Shown here: positions 1-6,686 of the stretch, piece by piece
Layout of the letters: the number at the start of each line of letters is the position of its first letter
How positions within the stretch are numbered: the stretch's first letter is position 1
Source of the DNA: an uncultured Eubacteriales bacterium
GTDB taxonomy: Bacteria > Bacillota > Clostridia > Oscillospirales > QAMX01
Direction of reading: 5' to 3'
Assembly: GCA_905205975.1 (NCBI GenBank)
Contig: CAJLFQ010000029.1
Span: forward strand, 1 to 23,419
Length of the DNA: 23,419 bases
Position numbers and translations under genes: made by a program
The notes under the pieces: generated by a model
Told to the model about the DNA's origin: nothing
The model's database searches: none
The model's input: only the letters and a program-made list of their open reading frames with translations

Positions 1-1733
1 GCGGTATAACCCGTGTGCAGAATTTCGTGTGCCTTATGGCTGCCCGGTTTGCCAAAGAATTCGTCATAGACGCGTTTGATATCGGGGTTCTCATGGGATT
101 TCCGAACCGGCAGGTTCTGGTCATCTTTGTAGAGTGCCGCGGCGCGTTCTGCGCGGATATCGTGGAAGTTCAGGTGGCTGCCGGAGTGAATCGGCTGGCC
201 GCCGCCGTTGACACAGCCGCCCGGGCAGGCCATGATTTCAACGAAATCATAGTGCTTCTCGCCGGAGCGAACCATATCCAGCAGTTTTCTCGCGTTGGCA
301 AGGCCGGATGCGACTGCAACTTTGATTTCGTTGCCTGCGAGGGTGTAGGTCGCTTCTTTGATGCCCTTGGTGCCGCGGACTTCTTCGAACTCGAGCTTTT
401 CAAGCGGTTTGCCCGTGACGACTTCTGCTGCCGTTCTGAGCGCAGCTTCCATAACGCCGCCGGTTGCGCCGAAGATCGTACCGGCGCCGCTGCCGAGGCC
501 GAACGGAGCGTCAAACGTTTCATCCGGCAGATCGTTGAAGAGGATGCCCTGCTTCTTGATCAAACGGGCCAGTTCACGCGTGGTCAGCACGACGTCAATG
601 TCGGCCAGGCCTTCCACTGCGGTGTGATCCATGCGCTGTGCTTCGAATTTCTTCGCCGTGCACGGCATGATGCTGACGACGACGATGTCTTTCGGGTCGA
701 TGCCCATCTTTTCGGCATAGTACGTCTTGGCGACGGAGCCGAACATCCCTTGCGGAGATTTGCAGGTAGAGATGTGGGAGAGCATATCCGGATAATAGTA
801 TTCGGCAAATTTGATCCAGCCGGGCGAGCAGGACGTGATGAGCGGGAGATTTTCCTTCTTGCCGTAGTGATCGAGGAATTCCGTTGCTTCTTCCATGATC
901 GTCAGGTCAGCGGAGAAGTTCGTATCGAAGACGCCGTCAAAGCCGAGGCGTTTCAGAGCCGCAACCATCTTGCCGGTCACAATCGTTCCAACCGGGAGAC
1001 CGAATTCCTCGCCGAGACCGACGCGAACGGCCGGTGCCGTCTGAACAATGACGTGTTTGGACGGATCGTTCAGGGCTGCAATGACTTTCTGCGTATCGTC
1101 GCGTTCGGCAAGCGCGCCGGTCGGACAGACCGTGATGCACTGGCCGCAGGAAACGCACGGCACTTCCGCAAGGTCGGCTTCAAACGCGGAGCCGATATGG
1201 GTCTTAAAGCCGCGTTCGTTGGCGCCGATGACGGCGACGGACTGCAGCTTGTCGCAGACGGCGACACAGCGGCGGCAGAGGATGCACTTGCCGTTGTCGC
1301 GGTACATATGAACCGCCGAGTTGTCGATTTCGTATTCGTTGCGGACGCCTTCAAAGCGGGTTTCGTCTTCGATGCCGTATTCGTGGCAGAGCTTCTGGAG
1401 TTCGCAGTTGCCGCTGCGGACGCAGGAGAGGCAGTTTCTCTTATGCGTGGAGAGAATCAGCTCCAGCGTGGTCTTGCGGGATTCAATGACGGCCGGACTA
1501 TTCGTCCAGATTTCCGTGCCTTCACGGTCAAGCGGATAAACGCAGGCAGCAACCAGGCTGCGGGCGCCCTTGACTTCGACGACGCAGATGCGGCAGGCGC
1601 CGATCGCGTTGATATCTTTCAGGTAGCAGAGGGTCGGGATATCGATGCCGACCGAGTGGGCAGCTTCCAGAATTGTGGCACCCTTGGGAACCGAATAATC
1701 CCGGCCGTTGATTTTTACATTGATGTAATCCAT
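1..1733 (-). CDS. hydA: [FeFe] hydrogenase catalytic subunit HydA (C-terminal tip cut by window edge)
   Basis: Catalytic subunit of an NADH-linked, probably electron-bifurcating [FeFe] hydrogenase: reversible H+ reduction to H2 at the H-cluster, in the cytoplasm. About 577 codons are visible with no stop before the edge, so only the last few residues are probably missing. Domains in order: an N-terminal [2Fe-2S] ferredoxin domain (C36, C47, C50, C64); a His-Cys [4Fe-4S] motif around residues 96-112 (HKRNCLSC, then GNCELQKLC); a two-cluster ferredoxin domain (CILCRRC..C and CVSCGQC..CP); then the H-cluster domain. All three H-cluster signatures are intact: TSCSPGW (C302), MPCTAKK (C358) and MACPGGCVNGGGQP (C503, C507). 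This is the M3-type architecture, without the extra C-terminal [2Fe-2S] domain of Thermotoga HydA. The ATG at 1733 lies 14 bases after the hydB stop, behind AAGGAGGAG. It is the last visible gene of the operon. Bifurcation is inferred from family and neighbours. Confidence 0.96.
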   Translation of the reverse strand, partial: MDYINVKINGRDYSVPKGATILEAAHSVGIDIPTLCYLKDINAIGACRICVVEVKGARSLVAACVYPLDREGTEIWTNSPAVIESRKTTLELILSTHKRNCLSCVRSGNCELQKLCHEYGIEDETRFEGVRNEYEIDNSAVHMYRDNGKCILCRRCVAVCDKLQSVAVIGANERGFKTHIGSAFEADLAEVPCVSCGQCITVCPTGALAERDDTQKVIAALNDPSKHVIVQTAPAVRVGLGEEFGLPVGTIVTGKMVAALKRLGFDGVFDTNFSADLTIMEEATEFLDHYGKKENLPLITSCSPGWIKFAEYYYPDMLSHISTCKSPQGMFGSVAKTYYAEKMGIDPKDIVVVSIMPCTAKKFEAQRMDHTAVEGLADIDVVLTTRELARLIKKQGILFNDLPDETFDAPFGLGSGAGTIFGATGGVMEAALRTAAEVVTGKPLEKLEFEEVRGTKGIKEATYTLAGNEIKVAVASGLANARKLLDMVRSGEKHYDFVEIMACPGGCVNGGGQPIHSGSHLNFHDIRAERAAALYKDDQNLPVRKSHENPDIKRVYDEFFGKPGSHKAHEILHTGYT

Positions 1734-1747
1734 TGTTCCGCTCCTCC

Positions 1748-3535
1748 TTATTTCTTGATGATAGCGCCGAACTTGCATTTTTCCATGCAAGCGCCGCATT
1801 TGATGCACTTGGACTTATCGATGACATGCGGCTGCTTGACGGTACCGCTGATCGCGTTGACCGGGCACTGTCTGGCGCATGCCGTGCAGCCCTTGCACTT
1901 GTCGGCGAGAATCTCATAATTGAGGAGCTTCTTGCAGACGCCGGCCGGGCAGCGTTTTTCGCTGACGTGTGCGATATATTCGTCACGGAAGTAGCGGAGC
2001 GTGGACAGAACCGGGTTCGGAGCCGTCTGGCCAAGGCCGCACAGCGAGTTGTTCTTGATGTAGTAGCAGAGTTTTTCCATCTTATCGAGGTCTTCCAGCG
2101 TGCCCTGACCTTTGGTGATCTTGTCGAGCATTTCGTACAGGCGCTTCGTACCGATCCGGCACGGCGTGCACTTGCCGCAGGATTCGTCAACGGTGAACTC
2201 AAGGAAGAACTTGGCGATGTCGACCATGCAGTTGTCTTCGTCCATGACGATCAGACCGCCGGAACCCATCATCGAGCCGATGCTGATGAGGTTGTCGTAG
2301 TCGATCGGGATGTCGAAATGTTCCGCCGGGATGCAGCCGCCGGACGGACCACCCGTCTGAGCCGCTTTGAATTTCTTGCCGTTCGGGATGCCGCCGCCGA
2401 TTTCTTCGATGACTTCGCGCAGCGTCGTGCCCATCGGGACTTCGACCAGACCGGTGTTGTGGATTTTACCGCCGAGTGCAAAGACTTTCGTGCCCTTGCT
2501 CTTTTCGGTACCCATGGAGGAGAACCATTCCGGTCCTTTGAGGATGATCTGCGCGATGTTCGCGTAGGTTTCGACGTTGTTCAGGATGGTCGGCTTGCCG
2601 AACAGACCTTTGACGGCCGGGAACGGCGGACGCGGACGCGGTTCGCCGCGTTTGCCTTCGATGGAGGTCATCAGAGCCGTTTCTTCGCCGCAGACGAATG
2701 CGCCGGCGCCGAGGCGGATTTCGATGTCGAAGTCAAAGCCGGTGGAGAAGATATTCTTGCCCAGGAGGCCGTATTCACGCGCCTGATTGATGGCAATTTC
2801 CAGACGTTTGACGGCGATCGGGTATTCTGCACGGATGTAGATATAGCCCTGCGATGCGCCGATGGCATAGCCGGCGATGGCCATGGCTTCAATAACGCTG
2901 TGCGGGTCGCCTTCCAGAACGGAACGGTCCATAAATGCGCCCGGGTCGCCTTCGTCGGCGTTGCAGCAGACGTATTTCTGATCGGCGTGGTTCGCCGCGG
3001 CAAACTGCCATTTCAGACCCGTCAGGAAGCCTGCGCCGCCGCGGCCGCGGAGGCCGGAATCCTTGACGATTTGAATGACTTCTTCCGGCTTGTACTCCAT
3101 CAGGCACTTTGCCAGCGCTTCATAGCCGTCATAGGCGATGTATTCGTCGATGTTTTCCGGGTTGATGACGCCGCAGTTGCGGAGGGCGACACGTTTCTGC
3201 TTGGCGTAGAACGGGGTGTGGTTGAGGGACTTGATCATGTCCTCAGTGACTGTCTCTTTGTAGAGCAGACGTTTGACCGGACGGCCTTTGAGGAGATGCT
3301 CCGTCACGATTTCCGGGATGTTTTCAGCCTGAACGCGGGAGTAGAAAGAGCCTTCCGGGTAGACAATCATGATCGGGCCGACTGCGCAGAGACCAAAGCA
3401 GCCCGTTTTGATGACCTGAACTTCTTCAGTCAGGCCGTTCTTTTCCAGTTCGGCTTTCAGCGCGTCAATGACCTTTGCGCTTCCGGAGGACGTGCATCCG
3501 GTACCGCCGCAGACCAGTACGTGGGAACGATACAT
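1748..3535 (-). CDS. hydB: NADH-dependent [FeFe] hydrogenase flavoprotein subunit HydB (NuoF-like)
   Basis: NADH-oxidising flavoprotein subunit of the HydABC complex, 595 residues. An N-terminal thioredoxin-like [2Fe-2S] domain has C9, C14, C46, C50 (CGGTGC and GCFGLC). The NuoF core follows, with the NADH/FMN glycine-rich loop GRGGAGF at about 164-170 and CNADEGDPGAFMDRS further on. The N3-type [4Fe-4S] site ESCGKCTPC has C453, C456, C459 and a fourth Cys near 499. The C-terminus, about 547-590, is a two-[4Fe-4S] ferredoxin domain (CKGCTACARQCP and CIKCGACMEKC). An ATG nine codons upstream overlaps the previous gene. I chose the ATG at 3535 because AAAGGAGG sits just before it and the Cys motif then starts at the usual place. 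Role by family: takes electrons from NADH at FMN and splits or passes them via Fe-S centres to HydA; bifurcation is not visible in sequence alone. Confidence 0.96.
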   Translation of the reverse strand: MYRSHVLVCGGTGCTSSGSAKVIDALKAELEKNGLTEEVQVIKTGCFGLCAVGPIMIVYPEGSFYSRVQAENIPEIVTEHLLKGRPVKRLLYKETVTEDMIKSLNHTPFYAKQKRVALRNCGVINPENIDEYIAYDGYEALAKCLMEYKPEEVIQIVKDSGLRGRGGAGFLTGLKWQFAAANHADQKYVCCNADEGDPGAFMDRSVLEGDPHSVIEAMAIAGYAIGASQGYIYIRAEYPIAVKRLEIAINQAREYGLLGKNIFSTGFDFDIEIRLGAGAFVCGEETALMTSIEGKRGEPRPRPPFPAVKGLFGKPTILNNVETYANIAQIILKGPEWFSSMGTEKSKGTKVFALGGKIHNTGLVEVPMGTTLREVIEEIGGGIPNGKKFKAAQTGGPSGGCIPAEHFDIPIDYDNLISIGSMMGSGGLIVMDEDNCMVDIAKFFLEFTVDESCGKCTPCRIGTKRLYEMLDKITKGQGTLEDLDKMEKLCYYIKNNSLCGLGQTAPNPVLSTLRYFRDEYIAHVSEKRCPAGVCKKLLNYEILADKCKGCTACARQCPVNAISGTVKQPHVIDKSKCIKCGACMEKCKFGAIIKK

Positions 3536-3554
3536 ATTATTTCCTCCTTTATGA

Positions 3555-3923
3555 TCAGGCATTCGCGCCGAGGGTGTATTCCGTGACCGGTTTGCCGTTC
3601 ACAACGTGTTCCGCTACGACACGGCGCGCCTTTTCCGGCGTCATATTGATGTAGGTAACTTTTTCACCGTCTTCACCGGTGACTTCAACGATCGGCTCAT
3701 ACTGGCAGAGGCCGATGCAGCCGGTCAGGGAAACAGCAACGTCAACAAGGCCCGTTTCGCCGATTGCATCGGTGATGGCCTTCACAACCGGACGTGCGCC
3801 GGCCGCAATGCCGCATGTTGCCATGCCGACAACGACGTGAACTCTGGCCTTATCGTCATTTCTGATGCCAATCTTGGTTTTCATGCGCTCTTTGATGGCT
3901 CTCAGTTCTTCGAGTGACTTCAT
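3555..3923 (-). CDS. Small thioredoxin-fold (2Fe-2S) ferredoxin-like protein in the hydrogenase operon
   Basis: Protein of 122 residues resembling the thioredoxin-like [2Fe-2S] ferredoxin domain found in NuoE and at the HydB N-terminus. It starts with a charged helix, then GMATCGIAAGARPV around C37 and TGCIGLCQYEP with C69 and C73. The second pair (C-x3-C) is canonical. The first pair is not: where NuoE-type domains have C-x4-C, this protein has C37 followed by Gly/Ala, so only three of the four usual cluster ligands are present. From memory, relatives in clostridial hydrogenase operons share this TCGIAAGAR form, so it is probably a family trait rather than damage. The ATG at 3923 has AAGGAG eight bases upstream and lies 12 bases after the ATPase stop. 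Likely role: accessory electron carrier or structural subunit of the hydrogenase complex; not proven. Confidence 0.88.
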   Translation of the reverse strand: MKSLEELRAIKERMKTKIGIRNDDKARVHVVVGMATCGIAAGARPVVKAITDAIGETGLVDVAVSLTGCIGLCQYEPIVEVTGEDGEKVTYINMTPEKARRVVAEHVVNGKPVTEYTLGANA

Positions 3924-3935
3924 AAATCATTCTCC

Positions 3936-4502
3936 TTATTTCATGATCCCCCACGCGGGGTTCGCTTCCGCAGGCATGTCTGCCCGAAAATATGCCCGGA
4001 GATACGCTGCAACTTCCGGCGCCGAAAGCGGAACGTCTTCCAGGATGCTGCGCATTGTCCGCGTATCCAGCGTACAAAGGCGGTCATCGATTCGGCGCAT
4101 ACAGACAAAATCAATGCGTTCGTTGCAAGTGATCAGCGTCGTAAAGGTTTCTCCAAGGTCGCCGAGCGGCATACAGTCTATGCTGTCGGTTCGGAATTCA
4201 GCGTACAGCGCCGTACCGGCGCCGGCCTGCGAGGTTATTTGGAAGCTGCCGCCCGTGATTTCAGCCGCCAGTTTGAACAGCGGAATGCCAAGGCCGACGC
4301 GTCTGGTTGAACGAGTCGTGAAGAAAGGATCCGCTGCATGCGACAGTTGCTCCGGCGTCATGCCGCAGCCGTTGTCTGCAACCGAAACCGTCATCAGGCG
4401 GTTTCGGGAATCCGTTTGGACTGCTATTTCAATCAGCGTCGCCCCCGCGGTGATCGCGTTCTGGACAACGTCCAGAATATTCAGGGACAGCTCCTGCATC
4501 AT
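3936..4502 (-). CDS. Stand-alone histidine-kinase-like ATPase (HATPase_c) protein of the hydrogenase operon
   Basis: Protein of 188 residues with a GHKL/HATPase_c fold: N-box DVVQNAITAGA (N15), G1 box DNGCGM (D43, G45, G47), DPFFTTR before the ATP lid, and G2-like VGLGIPLFKLAAEITGG at about 69-85. There is no dimerisation/phospho-acceptor His domain, sensor domain or membrane segment, so it is not an ordinary sensor kinase. The remaining ~90 residues have no motif I recognise. Two ATG codons stand side by side at the start (4502 and 4499), two bases after the hydC stop, so translation is probably coupled. Genes of this type recur between nuoE and nuoF homologues in clostridial hydrogenase operons. 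A role as an RsbW-like regulatory kinase or ATP-dependent assembly factor is inference. Confidence 0.9.
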   Translation of the reverse strand: MMQELSLNILDVVQNAITAGATLIEIAVQTDSRNRLMTVSVADNGCGMTPEQLSHAADPFFTTRSTRRVGLGIPLFKLAAEITGGSFQITSQAGAGTALYAEFRTDSIDCMPLGDLGETFTTLITCNERIDFVCMRRIDDRLCTLDTRTMRSILEDVPLSAPEVAAYLRAYFRADMPAEANPAWGIMK

Positions 4503-4504
4503 GC

Positions 4505-5002
4505 TTATGCGTATTTTGCCAGAATCTTATCCACGTCATCGACCGTCAAGCGGCCGTAAACTTCGTCGTCAACCGTCAGAACCGGAGCCAAACCGCAGGC
4601 GCCGATGCAGCGGCAGGCTTCCAGAGAGAATTTGCCGTCCGGCGTGCAGCCGCCGCTCTCTTTGACGCCGAGCCGTTCGCACAGCTTCTGGTAAATCGCG
4701 CCGGAGCCCTTGACATAGCAGGCGGTGCCCAGGCAGACGGAAATACGGTGCTGGCCTTTCGGTTCGATGGAAAACAGCGCATAAAACGTCACCACGCCGT
4801 AAACCTCTTCCAAAGAAACGCCCAGTCCATCCGCCACGGCCATCTGAACCTCAAGCGGCAGATACCCGTACACTTCCTGCGCTTTTTTCAGAACCTGAAC
4901 CAGCGCACCCGGAATGTCTTTATGCTCGGCGATGATCTGCTCAAGCTGCGCCTTTTGCTCAGGCGTGTCCTTGAACGGGACTGTCTCCAACTTATTTTTC
5001 AT
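4505..5002 (-). CDS. hydC: NADH-dependent [FeFe] hydrogenase subunit HydC (NuoE-like)
   Basis: NuoE-family [2Fe-2S] subunit, 165 residues, the usual size for this family. An N-terminal helical region (ALVQVLKKAQEVYGYLP at 33-50, then VYGVVTFYALF) precedes the thioredoxin-like domain, whose ligands C90, C95 (CLGTAC) and C132, C136 (CIGACGLAP) are all present. It partners with HydB in NADH oxidation and relays electrons within the complex. An upstream in-frame ATG at 5035 would add 11 residues. I prefer 5002 because GAGGAGG lies nine bases ahead of it. A candidate promoter about 80 bases upstream (-10 at 5082-5087) suggests the core hydrogenase genes can be transcribed from here without the DRTGG gene. 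The stop is followed after two bases by the next start. Confidence 0.95.
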   Translation of the reverse strand: MKNKLETVPFKDTPEQKAQLEQIIAEHKDIPGALVQVLKKAQEVYGYLPLEVQMAVADGLGVSLEEVYGVVTFYALFSIEPKGQHRISVCLGTACYVKGSGAIYQKLCERLGVKESGGCTPDGKFSLEACRCIGACGLAPVLTVDDEVYGRLTVDDVDKILAKYA

Positions 5003-5081
5003 TCCTGCAATCCTCCTCAAATATGCTGCGGCCAAAGAACCCGGAAAAAAAGCCCGGGAACGGCTCCGCAGGACTTACCAT

Positions 5082-5110
5082 ATTGTATCACACTTCCCGA
5101 CATTTTTCCA
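5082..5110 (-). promoter_or_regulatory. Candidate SigA-type promoter for hydC onward
   Basis: On the minus strand TGGAAA (5105-5110), a 17-base spacer and TACAAT (5082-5087) form a plausible housekeeping promoter, with a weak -35 and a good -10. The leader of about 75 bases before the hydC start contains a short hairpin (CCCGG at 5040-5044 with CCGGG at 5054-5058). The rest of the 5003-5180 gap holds the palindrome at 5114-5127 and no gene. Confidence 0.5.
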
Positions 5111-5113
5111 CTG

Positions 5114-5127
5114 TTTTCGCGCGAAAA
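5114..5127. repeat. Perfect 14-bp palindrome TTTTCGCGCGAAAA just upstream of the hydC promoter
   Basis: The sequence TTTTCGCGCGAAAA is its own reverse complement and ends four bases upstream of the proposed -35 element of the hydC promoter. It has no following U-run in the minus direction, so it does not look like a terminator for the DRTGG gene. Position and symmetry suggest a dimeric regulator's operator. It does not match the TTGTTAA..TTAACAA pattern of Rex. Confidence 0.5.
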
Positions 5128-5180
5128 ACCCAAATTATTTTTTGGCGGTGTTCCCGGAATTTCTCAAACCATCGTTTTTA

Positions 5181-5513
5181 TCAGGCCAAAGAAAGTTGCT
5201 TTGAAAGCATGATTGACGCTGTATATGCGTCTTCCTGTGTGCTCAAAATTGTGATTTTCTCTCGAATCGCTACATCATGTAGCGATTCGTCCGGCTGCAT
5301 GCCGTCCGCCAGAATCACGCAGGAAAGCCTGCGGAGCACGGCGACTGCCGCCACGTTTGCGTTAGTCATCACCGTGATCCATGCGGCGTTTTCCGGGGCA
5401 TGCGTCAGCGCATGGCTGAGCAAATCGCCGCTCCATCCGCAGGCGACCGGCTTGTCCTCACCCGCGGCAGCCGCAGGCCACCCCAGTGCGGTCGACAATT
5501 CCATCACAGTCAT
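5181..5513 (-). CDS. DRTGG-domain protein at the head of the hydrogenase operon
   Basis: Small protein of 110 residues recognised as the short DRTGG-domain type: CGWSGDLLSHAL at about 25-36, the hydrophobic strand AAWITVMTNANVAAVAVL, CVILADGMQPDESL, then AIREKITIL near the end. No membrane segment, signal peptide or metal-binding Cys cluster is visible. Proteins of this type commonly sit beside nuoE/nuoF/hydA-like genes in Clostridia; their biochemical role is unknown to me and is generally described as regulatory or ligand-sensing. The start at 5513 is preceded by AAAGGG at a slightly long distance; an in-frame ATG three codons later (5504) is possible. A good promoter lies 50-80 bases upstream. 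The 178-base gap to hydC contains a second promoter, so the gene may be only partly co-transcribed with the hydrogenase. Confidence 0.85.
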   Translation of the reverse strand: MTVMELSTALGWPAAAAGEDKPVACGWSGDLLSHALTHAPENAAWITVMTNANVAAVAVLRRLSCVILADGMQPDESLHDVAIREKITILSTQEDAYTASIMLSKQLSLA

Positions 5514-5564
5514 ACCCGTTTGTCATCCCTTTCTGTTCGTCCGTTTTCGGTGTTTGATAGATTC

Positions 5565-5593
5565 ATTATACTATAAATGCATCCACAAATCAA
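5565..5593 (-). promoter_or_regulatory. SigA-type promoter upstream of the DRTGG gene / hydrogenase operon
   Basis: On the minus strand TTGATT (5588-5593), a spacer of exactly 17 bases and TATAAT (5565-5570). Transcription would start near 5558, about 45 bases ahead of the DRTGG start. It is divergent from the hydrolase promoter on the other strand, 60-70 bases away. Confidence 0.7.
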
Positions 5594-5632
5594 ACAGGCG
5601 GCATAGATTTGCGGTTCCGCTGTTTTCGGCTG

Positions 5633-5661
5633 TTCCATTCGGGGCTTTTTTATGGTATAAT
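5633..5661 (+). promoter_or_regulatory. Extended -10 promoter for the alpha/beta hydrolase gene
   Basis: TGGTATAAT at 5653-5661 gives an extended -10 (TG at 5653-5654, TATAAT at 5656-5661). The -35 match at 5633-5638 (TTCCAT) is poor, as is usual with extended -10 promoters. The expected start point, about 5668, falls at the edge of the palindrome at 5668-5682. The remaining 5514-5725 intergenic sequence holds only these divergent promoters and the repeat. Confidence 0.6.
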
Positions 5662-5667
5662 AGAGCC

Positions 5668-5682
5668 GTTCCGATTCGGAAC
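5668..5682. repeat. Operator-like palindrome GTTCCGATTCGGAAC at the hydrolase transcription start
   Basis: Two perfect 7-base arms (GTTCCGA and TCGGAAC) flank a single central T, directly downstream of the -10 element. A degenerate second copy, GTTCCATTCGG at 5632-5642, overlaps the -35 region 36 bases upstream. The arrangement suits repression by a dimeric transcription factor; no regulator gene is adjacent. Confidence 0.5.
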
Positions 5683-5725
5683 AGCATCCATTCACCATCC
5701 ACATATTTTGGAAAGGCGGACTTGA

Positions 5726-6613
5726 ATGACGTTATCTACTTCCCTGCTGCGCTCGCAGCTTGCTTTTTTCAAACCCTTCTTGCAGGATTGCAGCATTGAA
5801 ACCGTTCGAGCCGGACAGGACAAACTTGGCCTGCTGATGGCTGGCCGGCTGCGTTCCAAGCTGACATACGCGCCGGTTGTCTTCCGGCATTTCGTCGGCG
5901 AATGGATCGTCCCGGCGGCCCCCTCGCGGGATGGGGTCATCCTGTATCTGCACAGCGGCGGTTATGTTGCCGGCGACCTTGAGTACGCCCGCGGATTCGG
6001 CTCGGTTCTGGCCGCCAAAAACAATGTCCGCGTCTTTTGCGCGGCTTACCGGCTGGCACCGGAGCATCCGTTCCCGGCGGCGTTGGAAGATGCGCTGGCC
6101 GCCTATCAGCTTCTGCTGGATACCGGCTATGAAGGCCGGCAGATCATGCTCTGCGGCGAATCGGCCGGCGGCGGGCTGATCTATTCGCTGGCGGTTCGCC
6201 TGAAAGAACTGGGCATGCCGCTTCCCGGCGGGCTGATCGCCATTTCCCCTTGGAGCGATTTGACCGCTTCCGGAAAATCCTATCAGAAGAACCGCGAAAA
6301 AGACCCGACCATGCAGGAAGCGCGGCTTCGGTTTTATGCCGAATGTTATACCGACGAACCGGCAAACCCGCTCGTTTCACCGCTGTTTGCCGATTTGAAC
6401 GGCATGCCGCCTTCGCTGATTTTTGTCGGCGGCGACGAAATCATGCTGGACGACGCAGCGCTGCTGCACCAGAAGCTTCTGGACGCCGGCTGCGAAAGCC
6501 TGCTGACCGTCACACCGGATATGTGGCACGGTTATATCCTGTACGGCGTTTCCGAGGCCAAACGGGATCTGGAAACCATCCGTCATTTCCTTTACGAACA
6601 TCTCCGCGGCTGA
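5726..6613 (+). CDS. Alpha/beta hydrolase, hormone-sensitive lipase (GDXG) family
   Basis: Predicted carboxylesterase/lipase-like enzyme of 295 residues, a normal length for this family, with no signal peptide, so probably cytoplasmic. The catalytic triad is visible: nucleophile S146 in GESAGG, D237 in GGDEIMLDD, and H268 in MWHGY. The oxyanion-hole motif is HSGGY at 76-80, where most relatives have HGGG, so the second position is Ser. YRLAPEHPFPAALEDALAA (108-126) is another family hallmark. The ATG at 5726 has GGAAAGGCGG upstream. It is a single-gene unit, divergent from the hydrogenase operon and convergent with spoIVA. The substrate cannot be read from the sequence: short-chain acyl esters are the family norm. 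Confidence 0.93.
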   Translation: MTLSTSLLRSQLAFFKPFLQDCSIETVRAGQDKLGLLMAGRLRSKLTYAPVVFRHFVGEWIVPAAPSRDGVILYLHSGGYVAGDLEYARGFGSVLAAKNNVRVFCAAYRLAPEHPFPAALEDALAAYQLLLDTGYEGRQIMLCGESAGGGLIYSLAVRLKELGMPLPGGLIAISPWSDLTASGKSYQKNREKDPTMQEARLRFYAECYTDEPANPLVSPLFADLNGMPPSLIFVGGDEIMLDDAALLHQKLLDAGCESLLTVTPDMWHGYILYGVSEAKRDLETIRHFLYEHLRG

Positions 6614-6630
6614 CTGTCCGCGCAGAAATG

Positions 6631-6660
6631 CCCCGTCCGGCTGAATCCAGCCGGACGGGG
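6631..6660 (+). terminator. Strong hairpin between convergent hydrolase and spoIVA genes
   Basis: A perfect 13-bp stem, CCCCGTCCGGCTG paired with CAGCCGGACGGGG, closes a four-base loop (AATC). It sits 18 bases after the hydrolase stop and 27 bases beyond the spoIVA stop. The T-rich tract is poor on both sides (ATTGAATTTG on plus), so this is either a weak-tailed bidirectional terminator or an mRNA 3'-end stabiliser. Confidence 0.75.
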
Positions 6661-6686
6661 CATTGAATTTGTCTGCTTATGCCTGC

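Noticed and set aside
15..3586. Very long plus-strand open frames (634 and 617 codons) opposite the hydrogenase genes
   Set aside because: They are antisense to hydA and hydB, whose full motif sets are intact; the translations are rich in Arg/Asp/Phe/Ala without recognisable domains, a typical by-product of GC-biased codon use.
5040..5058. Terminator in the hydC leader (CCCGG/CCGGG with T-rich loop)
   Set aside because: Stem of only five pairs and the T-run lies in the loop rather than after the stem, so it would not terminate.
5003..5593. Rex operator (TTGTTAA..TTAACAA type) in the hydrogenase upstream regions
   Set aside because: Looked for because Rex often controls such operons; no dyad of that form was found in either intergenic gap.
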